Shown in pieces: positions 48,510-61,955 of a DNA stretch of 64,000 nucleotides. Location: positions 29,711,226-29,775,225 of the forward strand of contig CM065168.1 in the NCBI GenBank assembly GCA_033026295.1, in the 5' to 3' direction. Origin of the DNA: Channa striata (Eukaryota; Chordata; Actinopteri; Anabantiformes; Channidae). Position numbers and translations under genes: made by a program. Every line of letters begins with the position of its first letter. Position 1 is the stretch's first letter. The notes beneath the pieces are model-generated. The model had not been told where the DNA came from. It saw nothing but the letters and a program-made list of their open reading frames with translations, and did not search any database.

Positions 48510-51390
48510 TGGACAATAATAGTGTGTTTGAAGTGGCATGGAATAGAACAGAGGGATTGTGTTGTATTACTTTTCTCTCAGTGATAGTTAGAAGTGCTAA
48601 TCATTGTTTGAAGATGCTATTTATCACACAGCATGTGTAAACTCATACCACAAGCATCTTCTGTATATATATCTATATTTTGAACATATAAAAACATATT
48701 AAAACAGCAGGTGAAGTTATGTCCTCTGTAAACCACAGCCATAAATATTGCAAATTACTAATCATGGATCACAAGGAAAAGATTTATATTTACCGTATGT
48801 ACACAAGTCCTAAAGGAGGAATCCACTTAATTTTTTTTATTATCCAGTGACAGTTGCTGCATTAAAATGCAGTGTGGTTGCAAGAACTCTGTGTGTTTAA
48901 GGGGAAGTAGAAATGGACTCACATTGGTGGAAGGAAAAGCGTGTGTACCAAACAAACAAATCAATCACGGTAATTCCTGGTATTGATGGTTTAATCATAA
49001 GAAAACAACTGCAAGTGAACAAATCCGGCAGTATTACCTTGTTGAAGCGGGTGTATGCTCATTAGCAGATATATTTTTACAAAAAGCAGCCCACCATATT
49101 TCACTCGTCTGTGTGAGTGCTGAGGAGCACATTGTTTCTATTTATAACGTTGGATCCAAGAAACACTGAAAAAAGGGATCCCAGAATCTAACATAATAAT
49201 CTTCTTCTCCACACAGGCAAAAACGAACGGTCCTGCCCACCACTGCAGCTCCTTTTGTTTTGCCAGTTTTTCAGCAAAGCTACAAGTGAAAAATTCCATC
49301 ATTTTCATAAGTTTTATGTTATTATGTCTCTTCCCTTTTTTCATTTAACTGGCCTGGCCTGGGATGCTTGCTATTCCAAAATACTTTACAAAGCAAACTA
49401 ACAACAAGTAAAACAAATGAGGGCTGTAAATTAAATGTGTGTGGTTTTGTTTCATGCTATATGCAATTATATACCTATCATGTCAAATATAATAATTTCC
49501 CCTTAACTGCAAAATACTTAAACTGCAGGTCTTATTCTCATCTTGTTATCTCAGAACTCAGCTTGTTCTTATCAATTAACATAACCTACATATCCATAGG
49601 TACTGTGGAGGTACACTGTTGTTACTAATAAGTACCCAGTAAGTTTACTATTATATATATATATATTTTATTGCACAGACTAATTACTCTTATCCAGACT
49701 TATCCAGTCATAGTGGCAGTTACCAGGGTTACCACTAACCAGATTATCTCATTGATCCCAAAAGATTAAATACCTTGGTTCATCATGTAGTTCCATTCAG
49801 CTTCCCCCACACACAGACAGATATAACTGAAAGCCCAAATAATGTGCACCTAATGCAATAAAAAAAGTTACCGCAGAACTTTCTAAATCTAAATCTGATG
49901 GATGCAAATTCCGAAAGAGACGAGCACACTTGATGTTGCCTTCGTTGTTGTCACCACACCAGATAATGTTTAAAGATGAGCTGGCCATTGATATGCACAG
50001 ACACTCACCCTGTTGCTTCCAAGAATAGATAACAGCAAGATAGAAGGGAGGCATTTGTTTTATGAATAACCTCGGCATATGACACACACTTGAACAGTGT
50101 TTGTGAGAGATAGTGACAGTGTCTGTGAATCCGTCTTCCTCTGTGTCTGTAGCTGCGTGTGTGTGTGATGATTTACAGGGCAGACGGTCGCGGAGATGTT
50201 ATTATTGTTGTCAGCAATGTTGTCGTTGCCGTAAATTACATTTCAGAGATGGCTTGAGATTGTGCTAAGTGGAGAAAAGTGGGTATAAGGTGGTTATGAC
50301 TGCCAAAAAATGGAGGATGAGGCAGAAAAGAGGAAGGAAAACCCTGAATTTGTTCTTCTTTTAGTAGCTCTATGTGGCCAGATTCAACCCAAACGCGTCG
50401 TTTGAATTCATAGGAGGGAAGAACAGGCTGTGAAAAAACAGTCACAGGCCTATCCAGGCAAAAGGAAGAAAAGCAAAGAGAAAAGGGAGGCCCCGATGAA
50501 GAATACATGCACATTTAAAACTTGTGTGAATGGTCAGGCTTGAATAGGCTGCATGTGAAGTGACCAGCTGCAGAAAGCGCTGTGTGTTCTTTGAATAGAG
50601 AAATCTAACGTATTAAGTAAAACCGAGGACAGTCGGGGCCTCTTTGGACGAACAGAAACACATTTATTTCCTGACGGTTTTTTCCTCTCTCACTGTGTGT
50701 GTGTGTGACTCCCTCTACCTCTTTCACTCACTCCACTTCCCTCTTATTTTCTTTCTCTTTCCTTCTCCACCCTTTGCACTACCAGTCTTTAATTTTCTCC
50801 ATCTCTCTTCTTTCCATGTTGCGTTCACCCACTTCCCTCTAAAAACAGACCGTTGAAGTCGTGTAACTGAGTAACAGTTCCAGGTGCAGCAGTTTCTTCC
50901 AATTAGTGTTCCTGTTAAAGTGGCAGCCTACAGTCTAGCTATGTGGAAAAATATATTTTATGATATGTATGAATTCAGTGGAGTGCAAAATATGTAAATA
51001 AGCACTATTTCTACGGCAGCACATGGACATAAAGGCATTTGTAATATTCAAATTGGAAGTCAGCACTTTACAGACACACTGCTATACTACACACAGCCGA
51101 GATGAGAAGATATTGTGGAAAACAGATCAAATGATTCAAAATGGCTGGCATTTCAGATTCGTTCACAAGCAAGGGAAATTCAAATAGTATCACTATTTTT
51201 AATACACGACTAGAACCAGAGGAGGTAAACTACTGTAGATTTATGATCAGCCATTAATTCATGACCAGTTAGGAGCCTGAGACTGAGCTGTTAATTTGGA
51301 GCTAATTGGTAACATATTGACTTTGTTTACACATTCAGCTATTATAGAGGATAATAACATTTATTTGGAAGTGTGTCAGTAAACGGTGAA
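48510..51390. other. Unique AT-rich DNA, probable intron
   Basis: No exon, RNA gene or classified repeat is recognised. Short open frames are not supported by splice context. Confidence 0.4.
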
Positions 51391-51397
51391 CCAACAC

Positions 51398-51578
51398 ATT
51401 AAAGCTGCAGGCCCTAAAACCAAAACAATGAGCTGAAAGACACTAAGGTTGTCTCGAGAGCTGAGGGGACCCGTGGAGTTGGTGATAATTCTCTGTAAAT
51501 TGGAGCAATTTCTTCTAAATTCCACAAAGACAGTTCACCCGCTGTTGATAGAGAAATACTGATAAGTGCAGCTTTAAT
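51398..51578. mobile_element. MITE copy 1 (attaaagctgc ends)
   Basis: A 181-base element bounded by the perfect 11-base inverted repeat attaaagctgc and gcagctttaat. Its left part shares aaaccaaaacaatgagctga with a second, shorter copy at 57731. It has no coding capacity. Confidence 0.6.
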
Positions 51579-51719
51579 TGATTGATTTAATTGAATGATT
51601 AGTAATAATCCCAGTTTTCTTGGTGAACCTACAAAGGTAATTATTTAAAGTGCATTCAACTTCCTTAACAGTGAAGCACCATCATAAAATTAAAATTCGA
51701 TGTAAAAAATGATGCTTAT

Positions 51720-52400
51720 TGTTATTTATCTTTTATGACAGAAATAAAACTTTTGACTTTTTTGACTCTTTGCCCTCTTTCTTATTTCCGGTCTTTTTGT
51801 GTTTTTTTCCGATTACCTCCTCTCTTGTCGTTTTACTCGTCAGGCTCACTCCCATCTGTCTTCCTCTATCAGTCTCTGGCTTGTTCCATCCTCTTGCATA
51901 CCCAGAATCCCCTTCTCGTTCTGTCTCACTGCCTCACCCTTCTGCCTTGAGCTCCTTACCTCACACACTCCTTCATCCACCGTCTGTCAATCCTTTTTCT
52001 GGGTTGTTACTACCTTTATCTTGCTCCTCAGTCATCTCTCCATGCAGTTTCCGCTATCACTGCCATATGCATTTATTACCTGCCTGTCTTTAATCATTTT
52101 GTTCTTGCCTGCCATAATGTTAATTTCCATCCTTCTCTTGTCCAGTCTTTTCTCCAATTCATTTGTGGTTAATCTGTCACAGCAGCATAAACCCAAACCT
52201 GGCTTATATAATCTGATAAGATTCCATATACACACATACAAGCTGTCCAGCCACGTTGCATGCATGACTGCAGGGTGTTTTAGCGTGCGATGTGTGTGTG
52301 ATGGTGTGTTCATCAGTGCATGCATGTGTGACTGCAAAATCTTGCAAGTGTTAGCTTCAATGGAGCGGGTGGTTCGCGTGTGTGTGTGTGTGTGTGTGTA
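51720..52400. other. CT-rich stretch with long low-complexity open frames
   Basis: The pyrimidine-rich plus strand gives frames up to 200 codons dominated by Leu, Ser and Phe. No splice sites or domains support coding. A GT tract ends it at 52377-52399. Confidence 0.5.
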
Positions 52401-52949
52401 GAAGACTGCCATTTCTGATGATTTTCGGATTGGATTACACAAGAGATGACGATCATAAGGGTGATAGATGATAAGTTTTCATTCACACACAATTGTGCAA
52501 ATCTAACAAACAATGTTTCTTGAATGGCCATTTTTAGTTTTGGTGTTTCCATGGATTGTCTTTGTGTTTGGGAAAGTCTGGTGTTGTTTGTAGCCTCTGA
52601 GACCCTAGTGTGAAGGATCTCAAAAGGCCACAGACGTCAGTGTGTATGTGAAAATAAGGTTGTTTTTATTTTTTCTTCTGCTCTCTGAAAAAAATGAAAA
52701 GACATTTCAGACACGGAGCGCTTTCGCAGTACCCTCTGTGCTGCTTCAGGAAAAAAAAAGCAGCGCGGGGGTTTGTCATACAAGAAAAGCACTGAGCTAA
52801 TGAAAGACTCAGTTCCATTTAACTTCATTAGTTTTACCACAGCTCTGTCGCTCTCATTTCCTGAACACAAACAAATTAAAAACAGTCATATTATCCAGTT
52901 ATCCATCTGCTCTGTTATCAAACTATACTGATTCTGATCGTTACCAGGC

Positions 52950-52991
52950 CTACACACACACACACACACATGCACGCACACACACACACAT
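52950..52991. repeat. Interrupted (CA)n microsatellite
   Basis: CA tract broken by TG and CG variants. Confidence 0.85.
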
Positions 52992-53340
52992 GCGCACACA
53001 CTTAAGCAGTGTGACACACCTCTTTTTGGCTTTGATTCGAAGAAGCGGTGATTTCTCATCACTGCAGGGGTATTTACTTTTGAAATGAGAAAAGGATGAA
53101 AAAAGAGAGTTAGTGAGTGCCAGCTCTTTAATAATGTGACTGAGTGTGGAGCCAAAGGACTTGTAAAGTGCACTTATTTCTTAGCTAGTTGAAAGCAGTG
53201 ACGAGGCAGTGGAGATGGAGAAAAAAATCATAAAAGCAAGATTTGGATAAATCAAATCAAGGTGGGAGAAAAAGAATCATAGGAAAGGAGAGGTGGAAAG
53301 AAACTAAATAGTGGGATATAATAAAGAAATGATGAGGATA

Positions 53341-53545
53341 TACACTGATCCGCCACAACATTAGGTACACCTGTACAATCTAATGCAATCCAATACAGCA
53401 GCTCTGCCATTCATTTTACTTTGACATGGTTATAACTTCTTAGTTTTTAGGTTGAAACTGTCACAAATGTGATAATTCTTCTAAGTGTTCATCATTGAGG
53501 TCATTGAGTGGAGTGCATTGTTTTAAGAGCTTTTGGCCCCCTCAT
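53341..53545. repeat. Fish interspersed repeat with transposon-like end
   Basis: It begins tacactgatccgccacaaca and continues ttaggtacacctgtacaatc, agcagctctgccattcattt and ttcatcattgaggtcattga, a diverged copy of a roughly 200-base repeat common in percomorph genomes. Confidence 0.6.
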
Positions 53546-54054
53546 TCACTGTGAACAGCGTGGCCATACGCTGTGGGTTTATTGAACTGCAACTTGTAAA
53601 CTTTCAACTTTTAATTGAAAAGCCTCTTGTGATGCAGTGTTTACGTGAATGGATATCTTACACTGCAGGCTTTGACACTAAGGGTGGATTAATTTATAGT
53701 CATTTCTCAAATTAATTGCCAAAACTTGCATGTTGGGGCTCTAAAAAGTATTGTTGATACACACTATTATTTTCTTCTTGCAAAACCCCCCTTGTCCTTG
53801 TCCACTGCAGCTGTAGAAACAGATATATGATTTTTGGTACGGTGTGTTTTTTTCTCTATTGCGATGTGTGAGTGATCAGAACCCAGCAGGAGAACATCAG
53901 CACCTAAATGAACAACCTTTACACTAAATATGTGTGTGTGTGAATCCCCAAGTCACTGAAGGCGCTGTAAAGAAAAGCCAGCTTGGAGGCGTGCTGCACC
54001 GCTGTGTGTATGCTTATATGTTCACTCTCAGTGTTCACATTCTGTGATTGTGTA

Positions 54055-54180
54055 TGTGTGTGTGTGTGTGTGTGTTTGCTTTAGCATGCTAGCTCCCCCA
54101 GGCTCTCCGCTGTCCTCTCTGTGTGTGACATTAGCAAGAGACGGAAGTCTAAGCACCGTCCTGCCAGTATCCCTCAACAT

Positions 54181-54213
<33 letters not shown>

Positions 54214-54245
54214 CCTTGCGTACAAGTACACACACACACAGAAAA
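54055..54245. repeat. (GT)n and (CA)n microsatellite pair
   Basis: A GT tract at 54055-54075 and CA tracts at 54181-54209 and 54230-54240, on opposite senses about 110 bases apart. Confidence 0.85.
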
Positions 54246-54949
54246 CAAACAAACGGGGCTGGCAGATAGTAGATTTGAACATCTGCAATATGACTTGCAG
54301 TCAGAGAGAGCAGAGAGTGTGTGTGTTTGTGAACAAAACAGATCCATGGCTTCCTATCTGTAGAAAGCCGGAGGGAGATTATGATGATTGTGTGTTGCGT
54401 AACACCAAACTTGTAATATGCATTATGAGATAGCATGCATTACATTATAGAGATTATCCAAAGCCACAGTTTGAAATTTGTCAAACTGCCAGAACCAGTT
54501 AGAGGAAGATTTATATGTGCAGTTTACAGCTGGATGCAAGATATTATATTTTTTCTATTGTATCTATTGCTCATTAGAAAGCTCAACACACCTGGACACT
54601 GTGAGAATAAATCTCATTTTTTGGACATTGTTGAAGAGCACACATCATCACACCTTTTATTGGTATATGTTAGATTACATAAAATTATTGCATGCCCAGT
54701 TAACCAGTGACATCATGGCATGGTCTAATTTGAGATAAAAGACAGCAGGAATTGTTGCTGCACATATTTATATAATTAGACTTAATGAAGCCTGGACCAG
54801 GTGGTGATAATCTATTTTAGGAATATTGATGTAAAAGCCTGCACGGCGCTCAGCAACATGAGTATAATTCTTACTGCACATCTCAGTGATTAATTTGGAA
54901 TCATGAGAGCCACAATTAGAGAAATTATGAGCCTGATCTCAGCTGCCAG

Positions 54950-55190
54950 TTCATTAGGTACGCCTAATTCAGTCACATACATAATTCCCTCAATAAATCT
55001 GCTTTTCATCGTGTTTATAAAATTCAGCTTTTGTTGAAACTTTTATAAAGAAGAGAAGAACCAACTGTACGATGATGTTGTAGAGCTTGTTCTGCTGTTA
55101 AACCTTCATACATACACAGAATGGTGCTTTTAGACTGCTCTAATTCATATTAATGTGTTTGACAAAATAATAGAAACACCTATAACTGAA
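54950..55190. repeat. Second fish interspersed repeat fragment
   Basis: The words cagttcattaggtacgccta, aattcagcttttgttgaaac and gacaaaataatagaaacacc recall a common fish repeat related to the one at 53341. The assignment is from memory. Confidence 0.4.
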
Positions 55191-55419
55191 AATGAATGCA
55201 CCTATACATTTACTGTTACCTGCCTTATACATGTAACTAAACCTAAGTAAAAAACAAATCAGGATTACATTGATTATTGTGCTTTGCAAATTTCAAATAC
55301 ATTTCTAGATTTAATTTTTTTTTTTTCAAAATCTTTTTCTAAAATCCCCTTAGACTTTTCATGTAAAGTAACCTACTGTACATATATAGCTTATCAAGCC
55401 TCCTGACGTATGTAAATTC

Positions 55420-55985
55420 TTTACACTGAACACCACAACATTAAAAGCAGGTACCCTTGTTACAAGGGTGTCCAAGACTCACTGATGTCCCTGGGGAGGA
55501 ACGGGTTGCCCATCTGGTCTGATGTTAATCAACAGGTGTCGGAACACACAGTTTATAGCAGGCAGAGTACACATGCTGACCCCTGTCCACTGCTAAAATG
55601 AGGATTTTACTTTGACATGCACCATCTCCCTAAACATTGTTCCAGACCATTACACCCCTTCACGATTAGAACATTCTCTGATGGCAGAGGTCTCTTTTAG
55701 CAGGATAATGATAATAATTATTGGTTTGAGAAAACACACGTTCAGCATATTTCCTTAGCCTCCAAACCCCCAAGATCTTAGCTTGATCAAATGTCTGTGG
55801 GATGTGCTGGAAAAACAACTCAGATCAATGGAGGCCCCACCTCGCAAATTACAGAGCTTACGTTTGAAGGCTTAAAGGATATGGTGCTGACGTCTTGCTG
55901 CCAAATACCAGAGGACACCTTCAGAGGTCTTGTTGAGTCCTTGCCTTGATGGGTCAGGGCTCTTATGTCACTTTATTCTTGTGTT
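55420..55985 (+). mobile_element. Decayed Tc1-like transposon, transposase 3' part
   Basis: It starts with a terminal-repeat-like acactgaacaccacaacatt. The interior keeps recognisable transposase words on the plus strand: a GCCCATCTGGTCTGATG block, gtcggaacacacagtttata, catgctgacccctgtccact, and then an LWDVLEKQLRSMEAPPRKLQ reading from about 55796, near the last catalytic acid, followed by CQIPEDTFRGLVESLP. Large internal deletions and frameshifts make it non-functional. Confidence 0.75.
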
Positions 55986-55999
55986 AACCCTCATATGAC

Positions 56000-57720
56000 C
56001 AGTGTCTTGCCCAAGGACCCTTTGACACATGGACTGGAGAAGTCACTAGAAGGGACCAAACCCCTGACCCTGTGACTGGTGGACACCCTGCTCCAGCTCC
56101 TGATTTAGAGCTGCCCACTATAAACAAATCCAATGTCAAAGACCCTTTTCCTCCCTGACTGGGTCTATCCAGTTATTTTCTCCTTTGATCCCTGATCATG
56201 TCTTTATTAGTTATTAACCTCCAGTCCCTGGGGCATGTTCATTAAATTCATCCTCTAACACAGGCCTAATCTAGAGTTAGAATGAAACATTCATACACAC
56301 TTCACCATTCATCTGGGCGCTGATACTCTACTCCAACCCTCTCTGGCCTTTGCAGCCTAAAGGGCCCGCTGACACTTTTCTCATTTCCTCTTCTGTATTG
56401 TTCTGCCATTACTCTTATCACGGTTCTCTTTTCCCTTTCTAGCCATGCCACTAGTTTGATTTCCCTTTATGTATATCCCCTGTATTTTGCTTTTCTGTTC
56501 TGTCTTCTACCATCCTCTCCTCCTTCCTCACCACATCACTCCCCTCCTGCCATTACCAGCATGACAATCTGTTGCTCGCTTGGATCTCAATCACAGCCTC
56601 AAACGTGCTTTTAGACGGATCAAAGTAGATATTAGGCAGTAATACACACACACACGCATGCGGGCAGCACACGTGTGCATTTCCACGCTCTCACAATAAG
56701 CCTGTTTCCAATTACAGACTTCAAAGACAAAATAAATGCTGTGCAGTGTCTGAATATTCACATGCACATCTCTGCACTCCCAAACGCACATTACATACTG
56801 TACATGGGAGTGCTCAAAGCTAACGCGCATGTCCATCGACAATGTGTGAAAGTGAGGGTAGAACAAACCCTTAGGTGGCTGTGTAATGGATGCTTGTTAT
56901 TCTCAGAGCTTTTGCTTGAACAGGATGTCGGGCGAGAGTCCAACTCTTCAAAAGCTCTTTCATGGCCGTCTCAGTTAGGTTGCATCGACCTCTGTATCTG
57001 CAGATCGATTGACCAGTCTTAATTTGTCTCATTTGGGGAAGCAAGATCTCCCTAATTGAAATTTCAAATGCATCCACACACACACACATTTTAGTGATGT
57101 AATAAATTGTAATAGGCAGACTTATTAGCATTTTAGTATAAAAAGAACTATGTATTAACTTGTTACTGTTTGTGTTTTCTTTATTCTTGTTTTCATATTG
57201 TTTCTTTCTACATACGTTTATTGAATTACATTTTTGTATAACTCTAATTAAAAATGGATAAAGCCCATTTTTGTCTTATGAAGCCAAAAACGAGCCCAAT
57301 TTAGTTTTGCTCTGACCTCATTCCTTGATGATTACCAGTGCAAACCAGTTTTGATAGTTGTTTTTGCCACTTGGAGGCAGTGGAACAAGCTGCCAGCACA
57401 ATTTACAGCATTCATTAGACTGTTTAGAAACAGATGTTTGCTGCATTTGGAGACAAAGTTGATGAGAGCCTTGAGACTGAACCAATACAGTCAAGTTATA
57501 AATGATAAAGGGCTTCATAGAGTGTAGACTGGGTGATCATTCTTTGTGGGTTTATCCAGTTCAATGTTTGCTTTCTCTTTGGTCTCCAGAAACTCCTGAG
57601 GGAAATATCTGTCTCTTCAGCTGCCAAATACTCCACTATCTACTTTCTAACTGTGCATCTGCCTTTAATTGCAAAGCAAGTAGTCAACAGTGAATGTTTT
57701 TGCTTAAAATAGCTTAGAGT
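56000..57720. other. Unique DNA, probable intron
   Basis: No recognised exon or repeat apart from short CA tracts at 56643-56655 and 57074-57087. Confidence 0.4.
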
Positions 57721-57730
57721 CAATCAGCAT

Positions 57731-57839
57731 ATTAAAGCTGTGGGGTGCAAAACCAAAACAATGAGCTGAAAGAAGCCATAGGGTCAATGTGAACAATAGC
57801 TTTACCTTACTGCTGAAATAATAAGGAGTGCAGCTTTAA
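57731..57839. mobile_element. MITE copy 2 (attaaagctg ends)
   Basis: A 109-base element with attaaagctg at the left and cagctttaac at the right, sharing aaaccaaaacaatgagctga with copy 1 at 51398 but with a shorter interior. Confidence 0.55.
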
Positions 57840-58466
57840 CCGTTTAGATTTGCAGTAGTTTTAGAATTAATTTGTTATTGTAAGGAAACAGTGGGTGTCT
57901 CAGTACCAGTCTTGATGATATGGAAAATCATTTCCTTATGTAAAAAAACCTCAAAATCACATAGGGAAAGTTGGCTGTCTGTGGTTTTCACCTCGCTGTC
58001 AGTCCTCTGAGCATTAGCTGTCTGATTCCATGCTCAAAGCCAGCATATAGTAGACCAGCAGAGAATATTATTTATTCATGTTCTCTAGTCAATTTTACTA
58101 AGTCAGTCAAGTGATTGAAACTGGCAAATGTCCAGTCTGTCCTCGCTGCTACCTTCATCTCCTGGTGAAGCTCTTTCTCCTGTCAGAGCTTTGAGGGCTG
58201 AGCTGTGGCCTGGAGCCGCTGGTCAAAAGCAACAGTTTTTTCTGATTTTGAAAGTGAAACGACGTACAGGCAGAAAATTGCTTCCACTCACACTTACTCT
58301 GAAATCTTGTGAATACATAGCATGTGTTTTTATTGACCTCCTTCACCTTCCCTCTCACATGGTGTTTCCTGATAGATGCGACGAAACGGCATCGATTCCA
58401 ATGACAGAGACGCATATTTATTTCTTTTGTCACTGTCACTCTCTCTCTCTGTCATGCACACACCCT

Positions 58467-58469
<3 letters not shown>

Positions 58470-58522
<53 letters not shown>
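58470..58522. repeat. (CA)n microsatellite
   Basis: About 52 bases of CA repeat. Confidence 0.95.
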
Positions 58523-58523
<1 letters not shown>

Positions 58524-58641
58524 CACCCACTCCTCCCATACCCATAATGATCACGTTAAAGACATTTGTATCTCATTAATCACCATGGCAACAGTATTGG
58601 ACCTACATTCTACTCTCCCATCCTTTGTTTTACTCACCCTT

Positions 58642-58700
58642 CCTCTCTCTCTCTCTCTCTCTCTCATGCACTCACACACACACACACACACACACACACA
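58642..58700. repeat. Compound (CT)n(CA)n microsatellite
   Basis: A CT tract at 58642-58664 is followed by a CA tract at 58671-58699. Confidence 0.9.
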
Positions 58701-58779
58701 GATGTGGTCTTTTCTCTTCCACTATACAACTCTGCACTGTTCTTGATATAGTTAACATCCTGCTGATGCACACTCATTG

Positions 58780-61470
58780 TTGCTAAGATTGTGTCACTGC
58801 TGGAAGTACTGCAGGATTGTGAGTGATTGTCTGCATGTGTATTTGTGTGTGTGTGTTTGTGACAATGGGAGATAGAATGAGTGAGTGCCTGCTTGAAGCT
58901 GTGGCAGGTGTGTAGGGCTGGGCTTACACTGTCAACAGAACAGTGAAATGTCTTGTGTGTTCACGTGTTTCCCCCAGGGTCACTCACATTACTGGATAAT
59001 AGGGATTCAGAACAATAATTCAGAGCCAAAGTGGGTGTGCTCCTGTGATATAAAACTGGTAAAAACAGCTCAATTGGAGTCAAGTTGCATCATTGCAGTT
59101 TGATTATTTTTCTGTACTTTTCATTCCTTCACTCTGCCCTCCGAGTGGCAGGAATTCACCGTTGATTCTTGTATGCTTTCAATCAACAGTCCTGAGCTCA
59201 TGTCCTGTGGCTGAATATATGCTTGAGATAGTTTCCTGCTGCAGCACACTAAAAGACATTCAATCAAAGTGCTCCTGAGGGCGCCAGGTGTGTGTGGGGT
59301 GGGTGTGTGTGTGTGTGTGGGATGTGTATTGCTCTGAGCATGGATTTGGGATTTGAGACTCTGGGAAATCTATAACAACTCCAGAGTGATGTTGTTATGG
59401 TGGAATATCAATCGTGTTTTTCAAATGTACCAATTCACAAGCTTGGATGAGCTTTTGGACGTGACCTTTAAAAAATGAAACACAACCCAATGCACTCTCA
59501 CTTGGGCTCATCATTTTGTGGGACTGTTTCTCTGTAGACGATTTGCTCTCACAACCACATTTAAAACCTGCTGGCGATTTGTCGCACAATTCCTGGACCT
59601 AATTTCTTTGTTTGTTGTTGATGCATTTTTTTCTACTCTTCTGACAGACTGCACAGACGTATTGTGTTTGAAGTGAGCGAAGGCTGTGATGTGAAGCTTT
59701 TGTCTCTGGCTCTGCTGCTGACAGTGACGCTGCTGACATGTTTAGTGCCTAAAGCAAGATCACCAGCCTGCTTAAACAACTTCCGACAGAGCAAAGCACA
59801 CAATGACCACTACATGGAAGCAACTGACATCTTATAACTTCTTCAGAGAAACAACGACAAGAAAACTTATACTGTATATACAGAATATGTCAAAAACAAA
59901 ATGACACAATGGCTCTTAGAAAATAACAGCTCAGGCTTTGGAGTAGTTCTACTTAGACCACAACGGGTTGGTTCAGTAGAAAAGCTAAGCCTCCTGTGAC
60001 CCTCCAGCGAGAGTCAATTAACTTACAAACAGGTGCACCAGGTGGTTATTTGTTATTAGAGGCATCATCAGATTTTCCTCTGCAAACTTGACAGGGCTTG
60101 TTCAAGACTGTACTACAGGTTTAACGAGCAAAAATAAAGATGAAATTATGATTAAATCAGTCAGACGTGTCATCAGCCAGCCTGCACTCTCAGCAAGTCA
60201 CTTTAAAGTTTCTTTTCTAGTGAGTTCAACGCGTTCTGTGGTTATTGTCTTAAAGACGTTGGGCAATGTAGGAAATGACAAAATAGCCAGCAATTTAAGT
60301 TGCACAGACAACAAAAGTTAACTCAACAACAAACTTAACAAAAACTGTTTGCAGACTTTAAAAGAAAATGAACACAGTAAAAAAAAACAAACATTTCAGA
60401 TATATAAAAAAGTTATCATCTACATCTACATTAAACGTCATGTCTTCTAATTGGAAAGAAACGTTCGACCTTTCTTTTCCTGTAACAACTTTCACCACAT
60501 TTTCCCTAACACTCTTAAAACTGAAGGTAAGAAGGCTTTGATGTTCCCAGCCAGGCAAATTGGATGATGAGTAACCGGCATGTGCACCTGTTTGCGATAA
60601 GTTGAATGAATGTGAACTGAAGGACTGTTGCACAATGAAGAAGGCATAGTTGAAATGTCCTTGCTTTTCCTCCCTGTGCGGAAAGTTTCAAACTAAATAA
60701 AAGGAAACATCTCAGCGATTTGGCTATGAAAGTCTTTAGTACTTCCATTAATCATTTACCATTACGTGCTATGTTAATGCAATGAGGTGCATTGCCTTCA
60801 CTTGCCTACTTACCGTCCCTTTTCCTCTTTGCCCATAGGAAATATCGCATCTTCGTGTGCTTTCAATCCTGGGCTGGTAAAATGATACTATATGTGTGAC
60901 ATGTTAGCTCTCTGGAAAATAACACAAACCTATTTTCCACTAGATGCAGATAAAACTCAAATTTTAACTGCAAGAAATTGCGTCACAAACTCACCAGTGT
61001 ACATATTTTATTCTATTTATTTAATCCTACATAATCTTTCATTTGTGGTATACAGCGACAAAGTTTCGGTGACTAGAACCAATACTCTGCTTCAATGGTT
61101 TACTCTCAGGTGACTGTTCGCATCTTCTCTAACTTGCAGCAAGTAAATGCATATATCTCAAAATGTCAAATTCTCCCCATAATTGCTCTAATAAGCAGGA
61201 CTATGAATACAAATGGAATGCTGAATGAAGGTGAAGGTAATTAATCTGAAAAAACCTTAGAACATCCATGATCAACACTGTAAGACACCTCAAGAGTTTA
61301 TTTAGCACGTTTTTATATGTTGGCCTTCGGCATGTTGTCAGTGTCGAGCGAAGAGCAGGTCAGATAATCAGGTCATGGCAAAGTCAAACTCCCAGTTGTG
61401 AACAGTGTCTAAAGACAGACGTGAGTCATCAACTCGGCCGACTTACACACCTTTGAAAACATGTGGTGCT
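58780..61470. other. Unique AT-rich DNA, probable intron
   Basis: No exon or classified repeat is recognised. Confidence 0.4.
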
Positions 61471-61475
61471 CGTTC

Positions 61476-61477
<2 letters not shown>

Positions 61478-61508
<31 letters not shown>
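61478..61508. repeat. (GT)n microsatellite
   Basis: About 30 bases of GT repeat. Confidence 0.9.
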
Positions 61509-61907
61509 GTTTTAGTGTGCACAGGTTATTGACTCTCTGTGTCTGTTGGCAGGGCAGACAGCCAAATAGGCAGTCAGCTGCAACAGTGAGTCACTCAGTC
61601 ACCCTCGACTCTACATGGTGCCACTCAGACAAGACTCCAACACACTGTGTGTGAGTGCACATGTATGTTTGCCTTCTGGCAATCATGCATGTGGGCTTGA
61701 ATTTCACATTTCAGCCAATTTCTTTTCCTGTCTCTCTCTGCCATGTTGCAGGAGCTTTGTGTGTGTGTTGGCAAGCAGGATTTAACTTGTGAATGTCGTG
61801 TGTGTGTGTACGTGTGCTGATGTTAGCTCCATGTTTCTGTTTGACCTTTGAATTTCCCTTGGCCCATTGCACACGGCTGCTTCACTATAGATCCACGTAC
61901 ATGGTTC

Positions 61908-61909
<2 letters not shown>

Positions 61910-61946
<37 letters not shown>

Positions 61947-61955
61947 GTGTGTGTA
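61910..61955. repeat. (GT)n microsatellite
   Basis: About 45 bases of GT repeat with one CG variant. Confidence 0.9.

Noticed and set aside
51799..52401. 200-codon plus-strand open frame
   Set aside because: Product of a CT-rich stretch; Leu/Ser/Phe-rich, no domain, no splice context, ending in a GT microsatellite.
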